Below, in pieces: positions 1 to 8,346 of a stretch of 64,000 nt of DNA (position 1 is the first letter of the stretch; each line of letters starts with the position of its first letter). This DNA is from Limobrevibacterium gyesilva. Its GTDB lineage: Bacteria > Pseudomonadota > Alphaproteobacteria > Acetobacterales > Acetobacteraceae. A program made the translations under genes and the position numbers. Location: contig NZ_JAPDNT010000027.1 in the NCBI RefSeq assembly GCF_025989185.1, positions 1 through 64,000 on the forward strand. The letters run 5' to 3'. The notes under the pieces are model-generated. The model saw nothing but the letters and a program-made list of their open reading frames with translations, ran no database searches and was not told where the DNA came from.

Positions 1-1
1 C

Positions 2-1012
2 AAATTCAACGTGATCACCGGCGAGCAGGCGAAGGCGCCGCCGGGCCCGCCGACCTACACGCGGGTGTTCGCCGACGCGCTGATCGCCCAGGCCGAGCGG
101 GACCCGGCGATCGTGGCGGTGACGGCGGCGATGCCGTCGGGGACCGGGCTCGACCGGTTCGCCAAGCGGTTCCCCAGCCGCTGCTTCGACGTCGGCATCG
201 CCGAGCAGCACGCGGTGACCTTCGCGGCCGGGCTGGCGACCGAGGGGATCAAGCCGTTCTGCGCCATCTACAGCACGTTCCTGCAGCGCGCCTACGACCA
301 GGTGGTGCACGACGTGGCGATCCAGTCGCTGCCGGTGCGCTTCGCCATCGACCGGGCCGGGCTGGTGGGGGCGGACGGGGCGACGCATGCCGGCAGCTTC
401 GACCTGGCGTATCTGGGCTGCCTGCCGGGGATGGTGATCATGGCGCCGGCGGACGAGGCGGAGCTGGTGCACATGGTGGCGACGGCGGCGGCGATCGACG
501 GCGGGCCGAGCGCGGTGCGCTATCCGCGCGGCGAGGGCACCGGGATCGCGTTGCCGGAGCGGGCCGAAATACTGCCGATCGGGCGCGGGCGGGTGCTGCG
601 CGAGGGCGGGACGGTGGCGATCCTGTCGCTGGGCACGCGGCTGGCGGAGGCGATGCGCGCGGCTGACGAGCTGGCGGCGCGCGGCCTGCCGGCGACGGTG
701 GCGGACGCGCGCTTCGCCAAGCCGCTGGACACGGCGCTGATCGAGCAGCTGGCGCGCCACCACGAGGTGCTGGTGACGATCGAGGAAGGCAGCGTCGGCG
801 GCTTCGCGGCGGCGGTGATGCAGCATCTGGCCTGGAAGGGGCTGCTCGACGGCGGCCTGAAGATCCGCCCGATGGTGCTGCCCGACCGCTTCATCGACCA
901 TGACAGCCCGGCGAAGCAGATCGTCGAGGTCGGCCTCACCGCCAAGGACATCGTCGCCACCGTGACCGGCTGCCTGGGCGAGGCGCGCGCCAGACTGGTG
1001 CCCGTGCGATGA
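2..1012 (+). CDS. dxs: 1-deoxy-D-xylulose-5-phosphate synthase, C-terminal half (5' end outside window)
   Basis: TPP enzyme that condenses pyruvate with glyceraldehyde 3-phosphate, the first step of the cytoplasmic MEP isoprenoid pathway. The frame is open from the left edge, so the N-terminal domain lies outside. About 336 of the family's usual ~640 residues are present. Visible are the DVGIAEQHA block (nt 188-214) with the conserved Glu, the GADGATHAG block (nt 368-394) and the transketolase-type C-terminal domain. The TGA stop overlaps the next ATG (ATGA). Cotranscription with hpn genes fits supply of isoprenoid precursor to hopanoids, which is inference from context. Confidence 0.96.
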   Translation, partial: KFNVITGEQAKAPPGPPTYTRVFADALIAQAERDPAIVAVTAAMPSGTGLDRFAKRFPSRCFDVGIAEQHAVTFAAGLATEGIKPFCAIYSTFLQRAYDQVVHDVAIQSLPVRFAIDRAGLVGADGATHAGSFDLAYLGCLPGMVIMAPADEAELVHMVATAAAIDGGPSAVRYPRGEGTGIALPERAEILPIGRGRVLREGGTVAILSLGTRLAEAMRAADELAARGLPATVADARFAKPLDTALIEQLARHHEVLVTIEEGSVGGFAAAVMQHLAWKGLLDGGLKIRPMVLPDRFIDHDSPAKQIVEVGLTAKDIVATVTGCLGEARARLVPVR

Positions 1013-1614
1013 GGCGCCGCGGATTCCTGGCGCTGGCCTTGCTGGCGCCGGCAGCGGCGCGTGCCGAGCTGCCGCCGTCGGTGACGCCGGTCGCCGCCCT
1101 GAACGACGCGCTGCTGGCGATCATGCGCGCGGGGCGGGGCACCCCTTTCACGGCCCGCCTGCAGATGCTGCAGCCGGTGGTCGAACGGGTGTTCGACCTG
1201 CCGCAGATCCTGCAGAGCTCGGTCGGGCCGCGCTGGGCGTCGTTCCGGCCGCCGCAGCAGGAACAGCTGCTGGACGTGTTCACCCAGTTCACCGTGGCCA
1301 GCTGGGCGGCCAATTTCGACTCCTATGACGGCCAAACCTTCGAGATCCTGCCGGAGCTGCGCAGGGTCGGGTCCGACGAGGTGGTGCAGACCCGAATGGT
1401 TCCGCGCAGCGGCGACCCGGCCCGGCTGGACTATGTGATGCGTCAGAACGGCGACGCCTGGAAGGTCATCGACATCCTGCTGGACGGATCGATCAGTCGG
1501 GTGGCGGTGCAGCGCTCGGATTTCCGCTCGCTGCTCACTGGCGGCGACCCTACGTTGCTGATCGCGTCGTTGCGCGACAAGGTGGCCACCCTGGCCATCG
1601 GCGCGAAGTCGTAG
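1009..1614 (+). CDS. hpnM: HpnM / MlaC-family periplasmic lipid-binding protein
   Basis: Protein of 201 residues in the MlaC (toluene tolerance Ttg2D) family, whose hopanoid-cluster members are called HpnM. It begins with a short Arg-rich signal peptide (residues 1-20, ending ARA|EL), so it should be periplasmic. MlaC relatives shuttle lipids between membranes, and a hopanoid-trafficking role is suggested only by position. It overlaps the dxs stop by 4 bp and lies 11 bp upstream of hpnI. The assignment rests on the family pattern (VFDLPQIL, the [12 protein letters not shown] region) plus operon context. Confidence 0.85.
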   Translation: MRRRGFLALALLAPAAARAELPPSVTPVAALNDALLAIMRAGRGTPFTARLQMLQPVVERVFDLPQILQSSVGPRWASFRPPQQEQLLDVFTQFTVASWAANFDSYDGQTFEILPELRRVGSDEVVQTRMVPRSGDPARLDYVMRQNGDAWKVIDILLDGSISRVAVQRSDFRSLLTGGDPTLLIASLRDKVATLAIGAKS

Positions 1615-1625
1615 CGCCCGCGGGC

Positions 1626-2810
1626 ATGAGCCTGCTCGCCATCCCCGCGGCCCTGCTCGCCGGCGTCGGCGCCGGTCAGGCGGTGGCCGGCTGGCTGGCC
1701 GCGCGCCGGTTCCGGCGCACCCCCGACCTGCCGCCAGGCGAGCGTCCAGCGGTAACCGTGCTCAAGCCGCTGCACGGCGACGAGCCGATGCTGGAGCAGG
1801 CGTTGGCGAGCCTGTGCGCCCAGGACTACCCGGACTACCAGATCGTGTTCGGCGTGCAGAACCCGGCGGACTCCGCACTCGCGGTCGTCGAGCGTCTGCG
1901 CGCCCGATTCCCCGGCCGCGACATCGCCGTGGTGGTGGACCCCGCGGCGCATGGGTCCAACCACAAGGTGAGCAATCTCATCAACATGCTGCCGGCGGCG
2001 CGACACGACGTGCTGGTGATCGCCGACAGCGACGTGCATTGCGCGCCCGATTACCTGGAGCAGATCGTGCGCAGCCTCGCCGTTCCCGGCACGGGGCTGG
2101 TCACCACCCTGTATGCCGGGGTGGCCGCGACGCCGACGGTGGCCGGCGCGCTGGGCGCGAGCTGGATCAACCACAGCTTCCTGCCCGGAGCGCTGCTGGC
2201 GCGCCGGCTCGGTCGCCAGGACTGCCTGGGCGCCACCATGGCGCTGCGGCGCGAGGTGCTGGCGTCGGTCGGCGGGCTCGAAGCGCTCGCCGACTATCTG
2301 GCCGACGACCACATGCTGGGCCGCCTGGTGCAGCAGCAGGGCCTGGCGGTGCGCCTGGCCGCGACCGTGGTGTCCACCACCGTGCCGGAGGCGTCGCTGC
2401 GTGCGCTGTTCCGCCACGAATTGCGCTGGGCCCGCACCATCCTGGCCCTGGTGCCCGCCGAATTCACCTTGTCGGCGTTGCAGTATCCGCTGTTCTGGGC
2501 GGTTCTGGCCATGGCGCTCGCCGGCGGCGACGCCCTTGCGGTGGCGCTGTTCCTGGGTGTCTGGGCGGTCCGGGCGGCCACGGCGCGGGCCATCGACCGG
2601 ACCTTGGGCCTCACGAAATCCGTGCTTGCAACAACCGCGCCGATCTGGCTTTTCCCGTTGCGCGACCTCATGTCGATCACCGTCATCCTGGTCAGCTACG
2701 GCAGCGACCGGGTTGAATGGCGCGGTCAAGTCATGCACACCGGTCGCGGCAGCGCCGAAGCCGGAGTCCCGACCCAAGCCAACCCCCATGGCCGAGCGCC
2801 GGCCACCTAA
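1626..2810 (+). CDS. hpnI: Hopanoid biosynthesis glycosyltransferase HpnI (GT2)
   Basis: Membrane-bound family 2 glycosyltransferase, 394 residues, related to ceramide glucosyltransferase. In characterised hopanoid producers HpnI adds N-acetylglucosamine to bacteriohopanetetrol. It has an N-terminal membrane segment (about residues 2-24), the nucleotide-sugar site ADSDVH (D134, D136), the acceptor-side acid pair D227-D228 and a QxxRW-like motif read as RHELRW (263-268). Hydrophobic C-terminal segments follow (about 275-370). The ATG at 1626 is 11 bp after the hpnM stop. It sits directly before hpnJ and hpnK, its expected pathway partners. Confidence 0.93.
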   Translation: MSLLAIPAALLAGVGAGQAVAGWLAARRFRRTPDLPPGERPAVTVLKPLHGDEPMLEQALASLCAQDYPDYQIVFGVQNPADSALAVVERLRARFPGRDIAVVVDPAAHGSNHKVSNLINMLPAARHDVLVIADSDVHCAPDYLEQIVRSLAVPGTGLVTTLYAGVAATPTVAGALGASWINHSFLPGALLARRLGRQDCLGATMALRREVLASVGGLEALADYLADDHMLGRLVQQQGLAVRLAATVVSTTVPEASLRALFRHELRWARTILALVPAEFTLSALQYPLFWAVLAMALAGGDALAVALFLGVWAVRAATARAIDRTLGLTKSVLATTAPIWLFPLRDLMSITVILVSYGSDRVEWRGQVMHTGRGSAEAGVPTQANPHGRAPAT

Positions 2811-2822
2811 GGGATCAAAGCG

Positions 2823-4253
2823 ATGATGAAGACCCTGTTCCTGCAGCCTCCTTCGTTCGACGGGTTCGACGGCGGCGCCGGCTCGCGCTACCAGGCCAAG
2901 CGGGAGATCAAGAGCTTCTGGTTCCCGACCTGGCTGGCCCAGCCCGCCGCCCTGGTGCCCGGCAGCAAGCTGATCGACGCGCCGCCGGCGCGCATCGGCA
3001 TGGACACGGTGGTGCAGGAAGCCCGCCGTCACGAGCTGTGCGTGATCCATACCTCCACGCCGTCGTTCGCCTCCGACGTGCGGGTGGCGCAGGCGCTGAA
3101 GGACGCGAATCCCGGGCTGAAGATCGGCATGGTCGGCGCCAAGGTGGCGGTGCAGCCGCAGGAGAGCCTGCTGAAGGGCGCGCCGATCGATTTCGTGGCG
3201 CGCAACGAGTTCGACTTCACCATCAAGGAGATCGCCGAGGGCCGGGACTTCGCCGCCGTCGACGGCATCAGCTACCGCAACAGCGAGGGCGTCGTGGTCC
3301 ACAACAAGGACCGCGCCATCCTCGAGGACATGGACCAGCTTCCCTTCGTCACCGAGGTCTACAAGCGCGACCTGCGGATCGAGGACTACTTCATCGGCTA
3401 CCTCATGCACCCCTACGTCTCGCTGTACACGGGCCGGGGCTGCAAGAGCCGCTGCACCTTCTGCCTGTGGCCGCAGACCGTGGGCGGCCACAACTACCGC
3501 GTCCGCAGCCCCGGCCACGTGGCCGAGGAGATCCGGCTGGCGCGCCAGTATTTCCCGCAGGTGCGGGAAGTCTTCTTCGACGACGACACCTTCACCGACA
3601 ACCTGCCGCGCGCCGAGGCGATCGCGAAGGAGCTCGGCAAGATGGGCGTCACCTGGTCGTGCAACGCCAAGGCCAACGTGCCCCGCGAGACGCTGAAGGT
3701 GCTGCGCGACAACGGCCTGCGCCTGCTGCTGGTGGGCTACGAAAGCGGCAACCAGCAGATCCTTCACAACATCAAGAAGGGCATGCGCATCGAGGTCGCC
3801 AAGAAGTTCACCAAGGACTGCCACGAGCTCGGCATCAAGATCCACGGCACCTTCATCCTGGGCCTGCCCGGCGAGACCAAGGAGACGATCGAGGAAACCA
3901 TCCGGTTCGCGACCGAGATCAACCCGCATACGATGCAGGTGTCGCTCGCCGCACCCTATCCCGGCACCTTCCTGCACAAGCAGGCGGTCGAGAACGGGTG
4001 GCTGGACGCGGACAACGCCGAGCTGATCGACGATCACGGCATTCAGATCGCGCCGCTGCACTACCCGCATCTGTCGCACACCGAGATCTTCGATTCGGTG
4101 GAGACGTTCTACAAGCGCTTCTACTTCCGGGCGCCCAAGATCGCCGCCATCGTCGGCGAAATGGTCCGCAGCCCGCAGATGATGAAGCGCCGCCTGCGCG
4201 AAGGCGTGGAATTCTTCCAGTTCCTGCGCGAACGGCACCGCGACGCCGCCTGA
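2823..4253 (+). CDS. hpnJ: Hopanoid biosynthesis radical SAM protein HpnJ
   Basis: Radical SAM enzyme of 476 residues with an N-terminal B12-binding-like region (about 1-180). The [4Fe-4S]-binding CxxxCxxC motif is C207, C211, C214 (CKSRCTFC). HpnJ is known to act in forming the cyclitol ether side chain of composite hopanoids, contracting the sugar after HpnI and HpnK. Other recognisable blocks are EVFFDDDTFTDN and GTFILGLPGET. The start is the first of two consecutive ATGs, 12 bp after hpnI. Length is normal for the family. Confidence 0.94.
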   Translation: MMKTLFLQPPSFDGFDGGAGSRYQAKREIKSFWFPTWLAQPAALVPGSKLIDAPPARIGMDTVVQEARRHELCVIHTSTPSFASDVRVAQALKDANPGLKIGMVGAKVAVQPQESLLKGAPIDFVARNEFDFTIKEIAEGRDFAAVDGISYRNSEGVVVHNKDRAILEDMDQLPFVTEVYKRDLRIEDYFIGYLMHPYVSLYTGRGCKSRCTFCLWPQTVGGHNYRVRSPGHVAEEIRLARQYFPQVREVFFDDDTFTDNLPRAEAIAKELGKMGVTWSCNAKANVPRETLKVLRDNGLRLLLVGYESGNQQILHNIKKGMRIEVAKKFTKDCHELGIKIHGTFILGLPGETKETIEETIRFATEINPHTMQVSLAAPYPGTFLHKQAVENGWLDADNAELIDDHGIQIAPLHYPHLSHTEIFDSVETFYKRFYFRAPKIAAIVGEMVRSPQMMKRRLREGVEFFQFLRERHRDAA

Positions 4254-4261
4254 CCGGGACG

Positions 4262-4296
4262 CAAGGCCGGGGGGCTTCCGCCCCTTGGCGGGGGCT
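4262..4296. repeat. Short GC-rich imperfect hairpin, possible fragment of the large palindromic repeat
   Basis: The 46 bp gap between hpnJ and hpnK contains an AAGGCC-G-run/C-run-CTTGG arrangement that can fold into a short imperfect hairpin. It resembles the outer arm of the larger repeats at 6976 and 14445. It may be a degenerate fragment of that element or simply an intergenic hairpin. Similarity was judged by eye only. Confidence 0.35.
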
Positions 4297-4299
4297 GCG

Positions 4300-5142
4300 A
4301 TGAAGCGCGCCATCGTCTCGGCCGATGACTTCGGCCTGTCCGAGGCCGTCAACGAGGGCATCGAGCGGGCGTATCGCGACGGCATCCTGACCTCTGCCTC
4401 GCTGATGGTGGGCGCACCCGCGGCGACGGACGCGGTCCGGCGGGCGAAGCGCCTGCCGGGGCTGCGGGTCGGCCTGCACCTTGTGGTGATCGAGGGGCCG
4501 GCGATTCTGCCGCCGGCGGAGATTCCTGATCTGGTGGATGCGCGCGGCCAGTTTCCGTCCGACCAGCTGCGGCTGGGGGTTTCGTATTTCTTCCACCCGC
4601 GGGTGCGGCGGCAGTTGGCGGCGGAGATCCGGGCGCAGTTCGCGGCCTATGCGGCGACGGGGTTGGTGCTGGATCACGCGGATGCCCACAAGCACATGCA
4701 TTTGCACCCCACGGTGGGCAGCCTGCTGGTCTCTATCGGCCGGGCGTTCGGGTTGCGCGCAATACGGGTGCCGGCGGAGCCGGTGGAGGTGATGGCGCGC
4801 TGCGGCGTTCCCGCGTCGGTCGGTGCGCGGGCCATGCGGACATGGAGCGGCCTGTTGCGCCGGCAGGCACGGCGGGCGGGGATGGCGGTGAACGACGCGG
4901 TGTTCGGCCTGGCCTGGACCGGGCACATGACCACGGATCGCCTGCTGCATCTGATCCCGCAGCTTCCCGATGGCGTCAGCGAGATCTATTTCCACCCCGC
5001 CGCCGGCCGCGATCCGGTGATCGATGCGCTGATGCCGGACTACGATCACGAAGGCGAGCTGGCGGCGCTGCTCAGCCCTGATGTGCGGGCGGCGTTGCAG
5101 CGGGAGGGCGTGGCATTGTGCTGCTATGAGGATCTGGCGTGA
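4300..5142 (+). CDS. hpnK: Hopanoid biosynthesis deacetylase HpnK (YdjC-like)
   Basis: YdjC/HpnK-family carbohydrate deacetylase, 280 residues. In the hopanoid pathway it removes the acetyl group from the GlcNAc that HpnI attached. Metal-site signatures are visible: SADDFG near the N-terminus (D9, D10) and the His-rich DHADAHKHMHLHP. The ATG at 4300 was chosen because MKRAIVSADDFG matches the family N-terminus. A TTG 15 bp upstream is in frame but less likely. It follows hpnJ by 46 bp and its stop overlaps the next gene's GTG (GTGA). Confidence 0.92.
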   Translation: MKRAIVSADDFGLSEAVNEGIERAYRDGILTSASLMVGAPAATDAVRRAKRLPGLRVGLHLVVIEGPAILPPAEIPDLVDARGQFPSDQLRLGVSYFFHPRVRRQLAAEIRAQFAAYAATGLVLDHADAHKHMHLHPTVGSLLVSIGRAFGLRAIRVPAEPVEVMARCGVPASVGARAMRTWSGLLRRQARRAGMAVNDAVFGLAWTGHMTTDRLLHLIPQLPDGVSEIYFHPAAGRDPVIDALMPDYDHEGELAALLSPDVRAALQREGVALCCYEDLA

Positions 5143-5747
5143 CGGCGTTCGCGGAGCTCTGGGACTGGCGCCGGCAGGTGTCGGACCTGTATGGCGACAT
5201 CCGCGCGGCCGCCGATCCCGCGGCGGCGTGGCGGCAGTGGCGCGATGTGCGCGACCGGCTGTTCGCGACGCACCCGCAGACGCCGCTCGACGCCAAGCGG
5301 CGGGCGGCGTTCGGGGGTCTGGCGTATTTTCCGTATGACCCGTCGTTGCGGTTCCTGGTGGGGATGGCGCCGATTGGCGATGCGGCGATCGAGGAATTTC
5401 CGGCGGGCGCGGACGGGACGGTTCGCATGCGCCCGTTCGCCCGCACCGACGGGCTGCTGGCGCCGCTGGGCCGCGAGCTGACGCTGTACTGGATCACCGG
5501 ATATGGCGGCGGCGTCTTCCTGCCATTCGCCGACGCCACCAGTGGCCGCGAGACATTCGGCGCCGGCCGCTATCTTCTGGACACGATCAAGGGGGCTGAT
5601 CTCGGAGCCGCTGCGGACGGACGGATCGTGCTGGACTTCAATTTCTCGTATTGCCCGTCCTGCGCCTATTCGCCGCGCTGGGTGTGCCCATTGGCACCAC
5701 CCGCGAACCGGCTGCCGGCGCCGGTGCGCGCGGGCGAGCGAAACTAA
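5139..5747 (+). CDS. DUF1684-family protein
   Basis: Protein of 202 residues resembling DUF1684. The C-terminal DFNFSYCPSCAYSPRWVCPLAPP closely matches the family's conserved DFN...P.CAY region. No signal peptide or membrane segment is apparent and no biochemical role is established. The GTG start overlaps the hpnK stop by 4 bp, so it is probably the last gene of the dxs-hpn transcript. This linkage does not prove a hopanoid role. Its end overlaps the convergent gene on the minus strand by 4 bp. Confidence 0.8.
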   Translation: MTAFAELWDWRRQVSDLYGDIRAAADPAAAWRQWRDVRDRLFATHPQTPLDAKRRAAFGGLAYFPYDPSLRFLVGMAPIGDAAIEEFPAGADGTVRMRPFARTDGLLAPLGRELTLYWITGYGGGVFLPFADATSGRETFGAGRYLLDTIKGADLGAAADGRIVLDFNFSYCPSCAYSPRWVCPLAPPANRLPAPVRAGERN

Positions 5748-6085
5748 CGCGGCACGACCGTCTCGATCGTTACCCGCCCTGTCGGCGCGTTGCGCAGCAC
5801 GTCGCGGGGGCCATCGCCGCGCAGCAGTCCGTTCGGGGCGGGCGGCCCGCGCAGGACGTCTTCCGGCGGACCGGCCGGGCCTGGACAGACCGTGCCGTAT
5901 ATCGGCTGCTCACCCAGGTTCAGCTTCGCGGCCCCGCGCGCGCCCGGCGGCAAGCCTGGTCGGCCGTCGATGCCCACCCAGACTTCCAGCGGAACCCCGG
6001 GCCCGACCGGGACAGAAGCGCAGTCGGCGGGTTGGGCCGCCGCGGGTGCGCAACACAGGACGCTCAGCAGCAGCAGATGTTTCAC
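5744..6085 (-). CDS. Small exported Gly/Pro-rich hypothetical protein
   Basis: I do not recognise a family. The 113-residue product has a clear signal peptide (MKHLLLLSVLCCAPAAAQ, cleavage likely after AAA or AAQ). The mature part is rich in Gly and Pro, with cysteines near residues 22 and 67 that could form a disulfide. It lies 55 bp downstream of the enoyl-CoA hydratase stop on the same strand and may be cotranscribed. Its stop overlaps the convergent DUF1684 gene. Support comes from the export signal and tight fit between neighbours. Confidence 0.6.
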   Translation of the reverse strand: MKHLLLLSVLCCAPAAAQPADCASVPVGPGVPLEVWVGIDGRPGLPPGARGAAKLNLGEQPIYGTVCPGPAGPPEDVLRGPPAPNGLLRGDGPRDVLRNAPTGRVTIETVVPR

Positions 6086-6140
6086 CGGCCCCAGTCTGCG
6101 GCGTCGATCTTAACTGCCCCCTAAACCGGACGTGACGGCG

Positions 6141-6941
6141 TCAACGTCCGGTGAAGACCGGGGGGCGCTTTTCCAGGAACGCCGTCACGGCCTCGCGGTG
6201 ATCGGCCGTGGTGTGCGCCAGCGCCTGCAGCGCCGCCGACATTTCCAGCACTGCCGGCAGGCTCATGTCGCGCCCCTGCACCATCAGCCGCTTCGTCATG
6301 CGCACGGCCTGCGGCGGGTTGGCGGCGATACGGGCGGCCATGGCGCGGGCGGTAGGCAGCAATTCGGCGTCCGGCACCACCTTCGAGACGAGCCCGCAGG
6401 CCAGCGCCTCCTGCGCGTTCAGGGCGTCGCCGGTGAAGGCCATCTCGCAGGCTTTCGAGAAGCCGACCACGCGCGGCAACAGCCAGGCGCCGCCGTCGCC
6501 GGGGATGATGCCCACCTTCACGAAGCTCTCGGCAAATCGCGCGTTCTCGCCGGCGATGCGGATGTCGCACATGCAGGCCAGATCGCAGCCGGCACCGATC
6601 GCCGGGCCGTTGATGGCGGCGATGATGGGAACATCCAGCTTCTGGAACGCCAGCGGAATACGCTGGATGCCCTGGGTGTAATAGCGCGGCGTCAACGTCG
6701 GCTGGTTCGCCCGCGTATCCAGCGCCGCATGCATCTTCCTGAGGTCGCCGCCGGAGGAAAACGCACTGCCGGCGCCGGTGAGGATGGCGCAGCGCACATC
6801 GGAGTCGGCGCCCAGCCGCTCAAGGAACGCCACCAACCCATCGATCATCCCAGCCTCGGAAATCGGATTGCGCATCTCCGGGCGGTTGAGCGTGATCGTG
6901 ACGATCGGGCCATCCTGCTCGTAGAGAATGGGGTCGGGCAT
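6141..6941 (-). CDS. Enoyl-CoA hydratase/isomerase family protein
   Basis: Crotonase-fold protein of 266 residues, predicted to hydrate or isomerise an acyl-CoA double bond in the cytoplasm. Visible are the oxyanion-hole blocks SAFSSGGDL and NGPAIGAGCDLA, and VGIIPGDGGAWLLPR over the active site. It ends in the common EKRPPVFTGR tail. The ATG at 6941 was chosen because MPDPILYEQDGPIVTITLNRP matches the family N-terminus. The frame stays open upstream, but that stretch is the palindromic repeat. With the two acyl-CoA dehydrogenases upstream it suggests beta-oxidation of an unidentified acyl-CoA. Confidence 0.9.
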   Translation of the reverse strand: MPDPILYEQDGPIVTITLNRPEMRNPISEAGMIDGLVAFLERLGADSDVRCAILTGAGSAFSSGGDLRKMHAALDTRANQPTLTPRYYTQGIQRIPLAFQKLDVPIIAAINGPAIGAGCDLACMCDIRIAGENARFAESFVKVGIIPGDGGAWLLPRVVGFSKACEMAFTGDALNAQEALACGLVSKVVPDAELLPTARAMAARIAANPPQAVRMTKRLMVQGRDMSLPAVLEMSAALQALAHTTADHREAVTAFLEKRPPVFTGR

Positions 6942-6975
6942 TTGCGTTTCCTTATGATCCGAAAGGCTTAAACAT

Positions 6976-7187
6976 AAGGCCAGGGGCTTTGCCCCTGGAC
7001 CCCAGTCAAGTCCGTCGCGCGCCTTCGCGCGATGCGCAGAAGCCTTGACAATCCTTGACTTTCTTGGCTGCGTCAGCAGCCCTCGAATGATATCGGATCT
7101 CAATTGAAGGCTGCTGACGCAGCCAAGAAAGTAACGGTTTCCAAAGGCCCCTGGCCTTTGGCGGGTCCAGGGCAGAGCCCTGGCCTT
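6976..7187. repeat. Nested palindromic intergenic repeat, copy A
   Basis: About 210 bp between the acyl-CoA dehydrogenase stop and the enoyl-CoA hydratase start. Outer arms (6977-7003 and 7163-7187) are inverted and each contains its own hairpin; at 6980-6998 it is CCAGGGGC/TTT/GCCCCTGG. An inner perfect 23 bp inverted repeat pairs 7059-7081 with 7109-7131 around a 27 nt loop. A second copy at 14445-14631 shares the arms and the linking AGAAGCCTTGACAATCCTT. It could form a long cruciform or RNA hairpin and may reduce read-through. Confidence 0.85.
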
Positions 7188-8335
7188 CACCGTAACCCAA
7201 GCCCGCGCGCGATGATCCCACGCAGGATCTCCCGCGTGCCGCCGCGCAGCGAGAACGAGGGCGCGTGCAGGGTGGTGTAGTTCAGCACGGCCAAAAACCG
7301 TTCGATCTCGGGCGTCGGCGGGTCGGTTGCGATCAGGCTGCGGGCGATGTCGGGGATTTCCTGCTCCACCAGCGCGCCGAGATCCTTCACCAGGGCCGCT
7401 TGCAGCGCCGGGTTTTCACCGGCCTGCAGCATCCCGGCGACGGAACGCGACAGGCGGCGCAGCGTGACCAGATGCGCGCCCAGGCGACCAAGCGCGATCG
7501 CCGCGCGCTCGGACGGGGCGGGGCCCAGGGCGTGCACCAGCTCGACGAGCAGGGTGAACGATGACAGGAAGCGTTCCGGGCCGCTGCGCTCATAGGCCAG
7601 CTCGCCGGTGACCTGCTGCCAGCCCTGGCCGAGGGTGCCCAGCAAGGCGGACTCGGGCAGCAGCACGTCCTGGAAGATCACCTCGTTGAAATGGTGCTCG
7701 CCGGTGAGGGCGTGGATGGGGCGGATGGTGATGCCGGGGAGCGTGAGGTCCACCAGGAACTGGCTGGTGCCGCCCTGGCGGTCGTCCGGGCTGCCGCCGG
7801 TGCGGCAGAACAGGATCATGTAGTGCGATTCATGCGCCTGGCTGGTCCACAGCTTGGTGCCGTTCACCACGTAGCCGCCGTCGGCCGGCACCGCGCGGGT
7901 GCGCACGGAGGCGAGGTCGGAGCCGGAATCCGGCTCGCTCATGCCAATGCAGAAGAAGCACTCGCCGCGGGCGATGCGCGGCAGGAAGAACGCCTTCTGC
8001 GCCTCGGTGCCGTAGCGCAGGATGGACGGGCCGCTTTGCCGGTCGGCGATCCAGTGGCCGACGACGGGGGCGCCGGCGGCGAGCATTTCCTCCAGCACCA
8101 CGTAGCGTTCCAGGGCGCTGCGGCCGTGGCCGCCGTATTCGCGCGGGAAGGTCATGCCGATCCAGCCACGCTGGCCCACCTTGCGGCTGAAGGCGGCGTC
8201 GAAGCCGGACCAGCTTTCGGCGCGCTTGATGGCCGGGCGGTCGGCCAGTTCGGCGGCCAGGAAAGCGCGAACTTCGGCGCGCAAGGTCTCGGCTTCGGGC
8301 ACGGCCGGGGGCGGGGCGAAGGTGAATGAGAACAT
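7187..8335 (-). CDS. Acyl-CoA dehydrogenase family protein (large member of a pair)
   Basis: FAD-dependent acyl-CoA dehydrogenase of 382 residues that would introduce an alpha-beta double bond and pass electrons to ETF. Visible are the GMSEPDSGSDLASVRT flavin/substrate block, VNGTKLWTSQAHES, and a C-terminal LRGGTREILRGIIARGLG typical of the family. The ATG at 8335 (MFSFTFAPPPAV) was chosen. The frame is open further upstream, but only through the neighbouring dehydrogenase gene. It is 11 bp downstream of the second dehydrogenase, so the two are probably translated together and may form a heteromer. Substrate unknown. Confidence 0.92.
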   Translation of the reverse strand: MFSFTFAPPPAVPEAETLRAEVRAFLAAELADRPAIKRAESWSGFDAAFSRKVGQRGWIGMTFPREYGGHGRSALERYVVLEEMLAAGAPVVGHWIADRQSGPSILRYGTEAQKAFFLPRIARGECFFCIGMSEPDSGSDLASVRTRAVPADGGYVVNGTKLWTSQAHESHYMILFCRTGGSPDDRQGGTSQFLVDLTLPGITIRPIHALTGEHHFNEVIFQDVLLPESALLGTLGQGWQQVTGELAYERSGPERFLSSFTLLVELVHALGPAPSERAAIALGRLGAHLVTLRRLSRSVAGMLQAGENPALQAALVKDLGALVEQEIPDIARSLIATDPPTPEIERFLAVLNYTTLHAPSFSLRGGTREILRGIIARGLGLR

Positions 8336-8346
8336 GGTCTCCCCGG

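Noticed and set aside
1443-4385. Long minus-strand open frame of 980 codons antisense to hpnI-hpnK
   Set aside because: Antisense to well-matched hpn genes, repetitive composition of Arg, Gly, His, with no domain; a typical high-GC shadow frame.
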